A stretch of DNA of 20,063 nt from contig JALNVT010000021.1 in NCBI GenBank assembly GCA_023231265.1, forward strand, positions 1 through 20,063. Reading direction: 5' to 3'. This DNA is from Sphaerochaetaceae bacterium (lineage in GTDB: Bacteria > Spirochaetota > Spirochaetia > Sphaerochaetales > Sphaerochaetaceae). Of this stretch, positions 14,421 through 20,063 are shown one piece after another (position 1 is the first letter of the stretch; every line of letters begins with the position of its first letter). The position numbers and the translations under genes are program-made. Under the pieces are notes generated by a model. The model was not told where the DNA came from and ran no database searches. It saw nothing but the letters and a program-made list of their open reading frames with translations.

Positions 14421-15413
14421 TTACAGATAAAAATCATCACCAGGTAAAGATCCACCTACAGAACTTGGGGCAAAGTTAAATAGCATTTCATAATACGAAT
14501 TAATCTCACTCTTTGCGTCCTTAGCATCAACATAAGTAAGGTTGCAGTTTGGAATAGCAGGAGTTGCCATGCTCTGATTCATGATTCCCATATTCTCTAT
14601 CAAAGTACCTGCTTCTTCAGGATTTGAAACTACAAATGTAGTGCTACCTTCATAAGCCTTTAAGAAAACCTTTAAAGCTTCTGGATACTCTTGTGCAAAT
14701 TTATCTTGTACCACAAGAACAGTCATTGGATAGTTATCCATTCCGGTTGCTAATTTGTACCCATACTGTGCATCATAAATCTTTTTGATGTTTTTATTGC
14801 TTGAAAGTACCATAGTAACAAAAGGTTCTGGAAGCAATGCTGTCTTCACTTTTTCTGCAATCAATAACTGAGATAATTGAGCTGAAGATGTAACACCATA
14901 TTCTAAGTCAAAATCATCCTCTGTCAAACCATTATCACTTATCAATAATTTTGCTAATTGATTTGGAGTTGAAGCTGGGCCACCAGGAATTGAAATAGAC
15001 TCTCCAACAAGTTGAGAAGGGTCTGTTACATCACTTGAAATCACAGATAGCATACCATTACCAATAACTGCAGCAAGTTTGATTTTGAGACCTTTATTGT
15101 AAAGAACTGCAGCCAAATTACTTGGAAGAGCAGCAACATCTTCTGTTCCTTTTGCAATTTGAGCAATAACTTCAGTTGGGGATGAGTAAACCTTTGTAGT
15201 CACACTCAAAGTATCATCAATTTTGCCTTCATTTTGAGACAGACCTGCGCTACCAAAACCAGTAGGTCCTGCCATTACAGCTAAATTAAGATTGACACTT
15301 TCATTCAAATTCTCTTCTGAACCATTTCTCTGAGCTTCATATGCTGCTTGAGAGAATACTGGTGCAACGACAATCAATGCAATTGCGAAAAAACTTAATA
15401 TTTTTTTATTCAT
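14421..15413 (-). CDS. ABC transporter substrate-binding protein, NitT/TauT (NMT1-like) type
   Basis: This 330-residue exported protein should bind the substrate for the permease and ATPase downstream. A signal peptide (MNKKI, hydrophobic core to about residue 20, then SQA) is present; a lipobox cysteine is absent. Family features include VYSSPTEVIAQIAKGTEDVAALPSN broken over residues 78-102, the GESISIPGGPASTPNQ stretch and LLPEPFVTMVL. This is the type II fold seen with nitrate, sulfonate, taurine and thiamine-precursor binders. The ligand cannot be decided; alanine-rich and glycine-rich binding loops are not diagnostic. The start at 15413 has GGAG at good spacing. The further 19 residues of open frame upstream are rejected. 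It is transcribed on its own, promoter at 15444-15449. Confidence 0.85.
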   Translation of the reverse strand: MNKKILSFFAIALIVVAPVFSQAAYEAQRNGSEENLNESVNLNLAVMAGPTGFGSAGLSQNEGKIDDTLSVTTKVYSSPTEVIAQIAKGTEDVAALPSNLAAVLYNKGLKIKLAAVIGNGMLSVISSDVTDPSQLVGESISIPGGPASTPNQLAKLLISDNGLTEDDFDLEYGVTSSAQLSQLLIAEKVKTALLPEPFVTMVLSSNKNIKKIYDAQYGYKLATGMDNYPMTVLVVQDKFAQEYPEALKVFLKAYEGSTTFVVSNPEEAGTLIENMGIMNQSMATPAIPNCNLTYVDAKDAKSEINSYYEMLFNFAPSSVGGSLPGDDFYL

Positions 15414-15443
15414 ATTCGATATCTCCTTTATTACTATAAAATA

Positions 15444-15449
15444 AGTATA
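15444..15449 (-). promoter_or_regulatory. -10 box (TATACT) of the binding-protein gene, abutting the tyrS terminator
   Basis: On the minus strand TATACT follows the T-run of the tyrS terminator at once, preceded by TG. The -35 would fall inside the terminator loop or right arm. The leader would be about 20-25 nucleotides, with a GGAG ribosome site. Confidence 0.5.
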
Positions 15450-15492
15450 CAAAAAAAGAGAATAAAACAAAATGCTTCACTCTCTTTTTTTG
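15450..15492 (-). terminator. Rho-independent terminator of the tRNA synthetase operon (tyrS end)
   Basis: CAAAAAAAGAGA pairs with TCTCTTTTTTTG (12 bp) around a 19-base loop, with the seven T forming both the stem arm and the U-tract. It starts about 20 bases past the tyrS stop. Confidence 0.75.
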
Positions 15493-15513
15493 ATATAATC
15501 CTAATCAATTAGA

Positions 15514-16776
15514 TTATTTTACAATAATTCTGAAGAATCTCTTCTTACCTGCTCTTAAAATTAATTCACCCTCATCATCAAGTAAATCAGCTTTAATCAC
15601 AGCTTTAGGATCAGTGATTTTAGAACCGTTGATACTTGCACCACCACCTGTAACAAGTCTTCTTGCTTCACCGTTTGAAGAACAGAGAGATGTTGAAGAA
15701 TACAAATTCAATACAGGAACACCAGCTTCAAGGTCTGCTTTAGCCATTTCCATGCTTGGCATACCTTTTCTTTGTTCTACGCTAGATGGAGCATCAGAAC
15801 TGAACATTGCTTTTGCAGCTGTTCTAGCTTTTTCGGTTTCTTCCTTACCATGAACTATTAAAGTATGTTCATAAGCAAGTCTTTCTTTAGCCTCATTGAT
15901 GTTTACACCTGGTTTCTCATACTGGGCAATCTCTTCTAAAGGTAGGAATGTAAACAATTTCAAGAATTTTACAACATCTGCATCATTTACATTTCTCCAG
16001 TATTGGTAGTAATCATATGGAGAGTACATTTCAGGATCTAGGAATACAGCACCCTTCTCACTCTTACCCATCTTCTTACCATCAGCTCTCATAATTAAAT
16101 TGAAAGTCAATCCAAAAGTTTCAACCTTCTCTAATTTACGAGTCAATTCAATACCTGCTACAATATTACCCCACTGATCATCTCCACCAATTTGAAGACG
16201 ACAACCAGTTTTTCTGTATAATGTTAAGAAATCATATGATTGAAGCAATTGATAGTTAAATTCAATGAATGAAAGACCTCTTTCGAGTCTTTGCTTGTAT
16301 GCCTCAAATGATAACATTTTATTAACAGAGAAATGACGACCAATTGTTCTTAAAAAATCAATATAATTAAGATTAGTTAGCCAATCAGCATTGTTCATCA
16401 TCACAGCTTGACCCATTGCTGAATCTGTAGCTTGCTTTGAGAAATCAACAACTGTTCCAAGTTGTTTTTTTATGTTAACAACATTAGATTCAATCTGTTC
16501 TGGAGTTAACATCTGTCTCATTTCTGTTTTACCAGAAGGATCTCCAATCATACCAGTACCACCACCAACAAGAGCAATTGGGTTATGACCTGCTTCCTGT
16601 AAATGATGCATTGCAAAGAAAGGAACCATATGACCAACGTGAACAGACTTACCTGTAGGATCTACACCAACGTAGAAAGTTACTGGTTCTTTGTCCATTA
16701 AATCACTGAGTCCGTCTAAGTTTGTACAAGACTTAACAAAACCTCTATCTATTAAAGTTTGTAATGCGCTATTCAT
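15514..16776 (-). CDS. tyrS: Tyrosyl-tRNA synthetase
   Basis: This class I synthetase (EC 6.1.1.1) charges tRNA-Tyr; it is cytoplasmic and dimeric. The 420-residue length is that of the bacterial TyrRS family. Residues 36-49 hold the Rossmann start with HVGH (46-49, the HIGH motif); GGDDQWGN near 198-204 binds tyrosine and ATP; KMGKS at 235-239 is the KMSKS loop. The C-terminal 70 residues (from SSNGEARRLV) are an S4-type RNA-binding domain, complete to the end. The start is 2 bases after the glyQS stop; its ribosome site AGGAAG is made by the last glyQS codons, so translation is coupled. It is the last gene of the gltX-glyQS-tyrS unit. Confidence 0.97.
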   Translation of the reverse strand: MNSALQTLIDRGFVKSCTNLDGLSDLMDKEPVTFYVGVDPTGKSVHVGHMVPFFAMHHLQEAGHNPIALVGGGTGMIGDPSGKTEMRQMLTPEQIESNVVNIKKQLGTVVDFSKQATDSAMGQAVMMNNADWLTNLNYIDFLRTIGRHFSVNKMLSFEAYKQRLERGLSFIEFNYQLLQSYDFLTLYRKTGCRLQIGGDDQWGNIVAGIELTRKLEKVETFGLTFNLIMRADGKKMGKSEKGAVFLDPEMYSPYDYYQYWRNVNDADVVKFLKLFTFLPLEEIAQYEKPGVNINEAKERLAYEHTLIVHGKEETEKARTAAKAMFSSDAPSSVEQRKGMPSMEMAKADLEAGVPVLNLYSSTSLCSSNGEARRLVTGGGASINGSKITDPKAVIKADLLDDEGELILRAGKKRFFRIIVK

Positions 16777-16778
16777 CC

Positions 16779-18134
16779 TTACTTCCTTTTGTAGTTCTTT
16801 GTTGATTCTTTAATTGTTGCAACCAATTCACTCATTGGGATTCTAACCTGTTCCATTGAATCTCTGAAACGTAGAGTGACGGTATTATCTTCTTTAGTAT
16901 CATAGTCAACTGTTACACAATAAGGAGTACCAATTTCATCCATTCTTCTATAACGACGACCAATTGCACCACCTTGATCATAGAATGTTGGGAATTCTTC
17001 TCTTAAAGACTGCTCTAACTCTTTAGCCATTTCAGCAATACCATCTTTTTTAACCAAAGGCAATACAGCAACTTTAACAGGAGCTAGGTTTGGATGGAAA
17101 TGAAGTACAGTTCTTACATCTTCACCCTTTTCAGTTGTCAATACTTCTTCATCATATGCATCACATAGAGCCATCAATACATTTCTTGTAAGACCTGCTG
17201 ATGTTTCTACTACATATGGGATATATTTCTCATGAGTTACAGGATCTAAATAATCTTGTTGCTTACCACAGAATTTTGAGTGTTGAGTCAAATCATAATC
17301 AGTTCTGCTATGAACACCTTCAAGCTCCTGCCATTGCATTGGCTCAACAAAGTTATATTCAATATCATAAGCATCTTTTGCATAGAAAGCTAATTCTTTA
17401 GGACCATGTTGGTGCCATCTTAAATGATCCATTCTGATACCCATCTTTTCGTAGAAAGCCATTCTCTGCTCTCTCCAGTAAGGGAACCATTTTTCATCAT
17501 CACCAGGTTTGCAGAAGAACTGCATTTCCATCTGTTCAAATTCACAAGAACGGAAAATAAAGTTCTTTGTTGTAATTTCATTTCTGAATGACTTACCAAT
17601 TTGAGCAATACCAAAAGGAATTTGAACTCTCGATGAATCAACAACATTTCTAAAGTTAACATAGATACCCTGAGCTGTTTCTGGTCTTAGGTAAATTTCT
17701 GAAGCAGAACCACTGTTAGCACCAATATGAGTTTGGAACATCAAGTTGAAATCTCTAGGCTCTGTGAAAGAATCCTTACTACCACAAACAGGACATGGAG
17801 CTTCAAGATCAATTTGATCTGCTCTAAAACGTGATTTACATTCCTTACAGTCAACCATTGGATCACTGAAGTTCTTAATATGACCAGATGCTTCCCATAC
17901 CTTTGAAGCCATAAGAATTGATGCATCAAGACCTACAATGTCATCATGCATTTGAGTCATTTCTTTCCACCAGAGGTCTCTGATGTTGTTTTTCAATTGT
18001 ACGCCTAATGGTCCGTAATCATAAGCACCATTCAATCCACCATATATTTCACTTGATTGGAAGATAAATCCTCTTCGTCTACATAAAGAAACAATTTTAT
18101 CAAGTTCGGTCTGTTTTTTCTTATTCTTAGCCAT
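16779..18134 (-). CDS. glyQS: Glycyl-tRNA synthetase, single-chain class II (alpha2) type
   Basis: This cytoplasmic dimeric enzyme (EC 6.1.1.14) charges tRNA-Gly. The 451-residue protein is the single-chain form found in spirochaetes, some Firmicutes, archaea and eukaryotes, rather than the GlyQ plus GlyS alpha2-beta2 form. It begins with FIFQSSEIYGGLNGAYDYGP (24-43, motif 1 region), and has a zinc-type cluster C96, C99, C114, C117. Motif 2 is the FRNEITTKNFIFRSCEFEQ stretch, motif 3 is GLTRNVLMAL, and an anticodon-binding domain from about 350 ends in YKRK. The ATG is only 3 bases after the gltX stop, with AGAGG in the end of gltX as the ribosome site. Confidence 0.96.
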   Translation of the reverse strand: MAKNKKKQTELDKIVSLCRRRGFIFQSSEIYGGLNGAYDYGPLGVQLKNNIRDLWWKEMTQMHDDIVGLDASILMASKVWEASGHIKNFSDPMVDCKECKSRFRADQIDLEAPCPVCGSKDSFTEPRDFNLMFQTHIGANSGSASEIYLRPETAQGIYVNFRNVVDSSRVQIPFGIAQIGKSFRNEITTKNFIFRSCEFEQMEMQFFCKPGDDEKWFPYWREQRMAFYEKMGIRMDHLRWHQHGPKELAFYAKDAYDIEYNFVEPMQWQELEGVHSRTDYDLTQHSKFCGKQQDYLDPVTHEKYIPYVVETSAGLTRNVLMALCDAYDEEVLTTEKGEDVRTVLHFHPNLAPVKVAVLPLVKKDGIAEMAKELEQSLREEFPTFYDQGGAIGRRYRRMDEIGTPYCVTVDYDTKEDNTVTLRFRDSMEQVRIPMSELVATIKESTKNYKRK

Positions 18135-18137
18135 TTT

Positions 18138-19622
18138 TTACTGTACCTCTTTCTCAAGCATTTTCAATGCTGCTTCAATTCTTCTATAACTTTCTTCTTT
18201 ACCAAGAAGATTATATGTATCACTCATAGGTAGTGAAACTGTGGTGCTTGTTAAAGCAACTCTTAATGGAGTGAAAACACCATTAACCTTCACACCAATA
18301 TCTTTTGCCATCTGGGTGATATCGGCTTCTGCATCCTCAAATGATTTACCATTATCTAGATTAGATTTAATTATTTCATAATCCTTAACAAGTGCTTCAT
18401 ATGATGATTTCAAGTCCATTTTTTTGGCAACAAACATCTCAGCAGGAGCAACTTCAGGAGTTGTGAATAGGAAATAAGCAAGACCAACAATATCAGATAA
18501 AACTTTCAATCTTGGTTTTACTGCAACTACAAGTTCTTCAAATTTAGCCTTTTTATCACCTATAAATTCACCATCAACATATCCAGCTTTTTGTAAATAA
18601 GGAAGAAGAGCTTTACCTAAATCTTCATCACTCATCATTCTGATGTACTGACCATTGAACCAATCAAGTTTCTTATAGTCAAAAATACCAGGAGATTTAC
18701 TGATTTTCGTGATATCAAATAATTTTTCAAGTTCTTCCTGAGAGAAGAATTCTCTCTCACTATCAAAAGACCAACCAACCAATGTTACATAATTCATCAA
18801 AGCTTCAGGAAGATATCCTTTTTCTCTGAAATCACGAACAGATGTTGAGCCATGTCTCTTTGATAATTTCTTACCATCTTTTCCCATAACCATTGGTAAA
18901 TGGCAATATACAGGAGGTTCCCAACCAAATGCTTTATAAAGAAGAATATGTAAAGGTCCTGATGGAATCCATTCTTGAGCTCTCATAATATGAGTAATTC
19001 CCATCAAATGATCATCAATGACGTTTGCTAAATGATATGTTGGAAATCCATCACTCTTCAAAAGAATAGGATCTGGAGAGATATCTTTATTTTTTCTTGT
19101 AATATCACCCATAAGTACATCATGAAAAGTAGTTTTACCTTCAGTAGGAACTTTAAGTCTAATTACAGGTTTTATGCCCTCTTTCTCTTTTTCAGCTATT
19201 TCTTCTGGGCTTAAATTACGACAGTGTCTATCATAACCTTGGTAGGAGCTTTTGCTTTCTTGTTGTTGTTTTCTTACTTCATCCAGTCTTTCAGATGAGC
19301 AGTAACAATAATAAGCGTGACCATCTTCAACTAACTGTTTTGCATATTTTTGATATAAATCAAAACGTTCTGATTGAATGTAAGGACCATTAGGTCCACC
19401 TACTACAGGACCTTCGTCCCATTTAATGTTCAACCATTCTAATGTGTCATATAAATCTTGCAATGATTCATCGCTGTATCTTTCTTGATCAGTGTCTTCT
19501 ACTCTTAATATGAATTTTCCACCCTGACTTTTCGCAAAAAAATAATTGAATAGAGCTGTTCTAACTCCTCCAATATGTTGTAAGCCAGTTGGAGAAGGTG
19601 CGTAACGTACTTTTACTTCCAT
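18138..19622 (-). CDS. gltX: Glutamyl-tRNA synthetase
   Basis: This class I enzyme (EC 6.1.1.17) charges tRNA-Glu, and possibly tRNA-Gln in organisms that use GatCAB; that cannot be judged here. In its 494 residues, RYAPSPTGLQHIGGVRTAL (6-24) holds the HIGH motif as HIGG (16-19). KLSKR at 252-256 is the KMSKS loop. Cysteines C106, C108 and C134 with Y130 look like the zinc site of the bacterial enzyme. The C-terminal helical domain is full length. GGAG lies about 10 bases before the ATG. It is the first gene of the leftward synthetase operon. No T-box leader is seen upstream. Confidence 0.97.
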   Translation of the reverse strand: MEVKVRYAPSPTGLQHIGGVRTALFNYFFAKSQGGKFILRVEDTDQERYSDESLQDLYDTLEWLNIKWDEGPVVGGPNGPYIQSERFDLYQKYAKQLVEDGHAYYCYCSSERLDEVRKQQQESKSSYQGYDRHCRNLSPEEIAEKEKEGIKPVIRLKVPTEGKTTFHDVLMGDITRKNKDISPDPILLKSDGFPTYHLANVIDDHLMGITHIMRAQEWIPSGPLHILLYKAFGWEPPVYCHLPMVMGKDGKKLSKRHGSTSVRDFREKGYLPEALMNYVTLVGWSFDSEREFFSQEELEKLFDITKISKSPGIFDYKKLDWFNGQYIRMMSDEDLGKALLPYLQKAGYVDGEFIGDKKAKFEELVVAVKPRLKVLSDIVGLAYFLFTTPEVAPAEMFVAKKMDLKSSYEALVKDYEIIKSNLDNGKSFEDAEADITQMAKDIGVKVNGVFTPLRVALTSTTVSLPMSDTYNLLGKEESYRRIEAALKMLEKEVQ

Positions 19623-19661
19623 GAAAACAAGGACTCCTTATAACAAATGTTAAAACAAATA

Positions 19662-19690
19662 TTACTAGAATTTAAAGGAAATAGCAACAA
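19662..19690 (-). promoter_or_regulatory. Candidate promoter of the gltX operon
   Basis: On the minus strand TTGTTG (19685-19690) is followed after exactly 17 bases by TAGTAA (19662-19667). The leader would be about 35 nucleotides and holds TAAGGAG. Four of six bases match at each hexamer, so the call is moderate. Confidence 0.45.
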
Positions 19691-19847
19691 TGATAATGCT
19701 AAAAGACCAACACTGTTAAAAAGCTTTTATATTAAAAAAAAGAAAATATAATAAATCTCTTAAATAACCTTATCTGTAGAGTTACATAATTAATATTCTT
19801 ATTTTTGTTTTTTATTGAAAAAGTTTTAAGACTTTAAATAAATATTA

Positions 19848-19876
19848 AAGACAAGAAAATTAATTCGCTTTATAAT
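19848..19876 (+). promoter_or_regulatory. Promoter of the cobalamin riboswitch transcript
   Basis: AAGACA (19848-19853, four of six -35 matches) lies 17 bases before a perfect TATAAT (19871-19876). The start point would be near 19883, a few bases before the riboswitch aptamer. Confidence 0.65.
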
Positions 19877-19886
19877 AAAGTAAATT

Positions 19887-20030
19887 CGACATTTTTTGAG
19901 GGGAAGAGAGTGAAAATCTCTCAGGGACCGGCCACTGTAAATATAGCAATATAAACTCAGATTACCTCATGTTGGTACGAAAAATAACTCACTAGGACTT
20001 GGGTATTTTACCGAGCCTCCAGTACTGGAG
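19887..20030 (+). ncRNA. Cobalamin (B12) riboswitch with translational expression platform
   Basis: The leader holds the cobalamin-riboswitch core in the right order: GAGGGGAA at 19898-19905, stem GAGAG/CTCTC (19906-19910 with 19918-19922) enclosing TGAAAAT, the B12-box-like GCCACTGTAA (19931-19940), and CAGATTACCTC (19958-19968), which pairs back as GAGG/CCTC. Downstream, a stem AGG(A)CTTGG with CCGAG-CCT (19994-20018) partly competes with a hairpin CTCCA/TGGAG (20017-20030) that contains the GGAG ribosome site. This favours control of translation start: with B12 bound the ribosome site should be hidden. The exact cobalamin form sensed cannot be told. It controls the gene starting at 20037. 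Confidence 0.85.
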
Positions 20031-20036
20031 AAAATT

Positions 20037-20063
20037 ATGAACAAAAAGCTACTGAAATCTTTC
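20037..20063 (+). CDS. Start of a B12-controlled gene, probably exported (partial)
   Basis: Only nine codons are in the window: MNKKLLKSF. The ATG follows GGAG at 20027-20030 with six bases between. The lysine-rich start followed by hydrophobic residues resembles a signal peptide, which would suit a binding protein or outer-membrane receptor for cobalamin or cobalt. This is inference from the riboswitch and nine residues only. Confidence 0.6.

Larger units (their letters stand above)
19623..19884. other. Divergent intergenic region between gltX and the riboswitch-controlled gene
   Basis: It holds the leftward gltX promoter on the left side and the rightward riboswitch promoter on the right. 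Between them is AT-rich DNA with a small palindrome (AAAAGCTTTT near 19719-19728). No gene, T-box or tRNA is seen. Confidence 0.5.

Noticed and set aside
15414..15470. Extended N-terminus of the binding protein
   Set aside because: It would overlap the promoter and terminator. The MNKKI start gives a normal signal peptide with GGAG before it.
19623..19884. T-box leader for the synthetase operon
   Set aside because: No T-box sequence or specifier stem is seen on the minus strand, and the predicted leader is only about 35 nucleotides.

Overview
The window is AT-rich (roughly one third G+C by eye). It looks like a chromosomal segment of a host-associated or anaerobic spirochaete of the Treponema type. 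The support is the ChvE-type binding protein with a mature N-terminus NGQTES after a VFA cleavage site, a superoxide reductase instead of SOD or catalase, single-chain class II glycyl-tRNA synthetase, and the overall gene style. This placement is inference from protein style, not a database match. I see no phage genes, insertion sequences, tRNA, rRNA or CRISPR array.

Layout, left to right. Positions 1-82 probably hold the 3' tail of a rightward gene. A leftward NCS2 xanthine/uracil permease follows (237-1610), with its terminator at 165-209. Three rightward single genes come next: a HAD phosphatase (2168-2944), an MTA/SAH deaminase (mtaD, 3143-4423) and an NADP-type glutamate dehydrogenase (gdhA, 4884-6245). 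A rightward sugar-uptake operon, chvE-gguA-gguB, occupies 6853-10726, and its probable LacI-family regulator lies directly downstream (10787-11812). A two-iron superoxide reductase (dfx) is at 11980-12357. Everything from 12588 to 19622 is leftward: an orphan NitT/TauT-type ABC transporter (ATPase, permease, then a separately promoted binding protein) and a tight aminoacyl-tRNA synthetase operon transcribed gltX-glyQS-tyrS. The right edge holds a rightward cobalamin riboswitch followed by the first nine codons of the gene it controls.

How the parts work together. The sugar operon begins at a sigma-70-like promoter, and two LacI-type operators lie just downstream of its -10. Their central CG steps are 21 bp apart, and together they form a perfect 14-bp inverted repeat. 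The LacI-type protein at the end of the cluster is the obvious candidate to bind them. Hairpins after chvE and after gguB probably grade expression, with the binding protein highest. In the leftward ABC cluster the binding-protein gene has its own promoter and terminator, while the permease and ATPase are coupled by an ATGA overlap. The substrate cannot be read from the sequence.

The most interesting items are the paired operators of the sugar operon, the B12 riboswitch with its ribosome-site-masking hairpin, a set of genes whose -10 boxes sit almost on the start codon with no ribosome-binding site, and several unexplained inverted or direct repeats in the long intergenic regions. I found no clearly new multi-gene system; most genes belong to well-known families.
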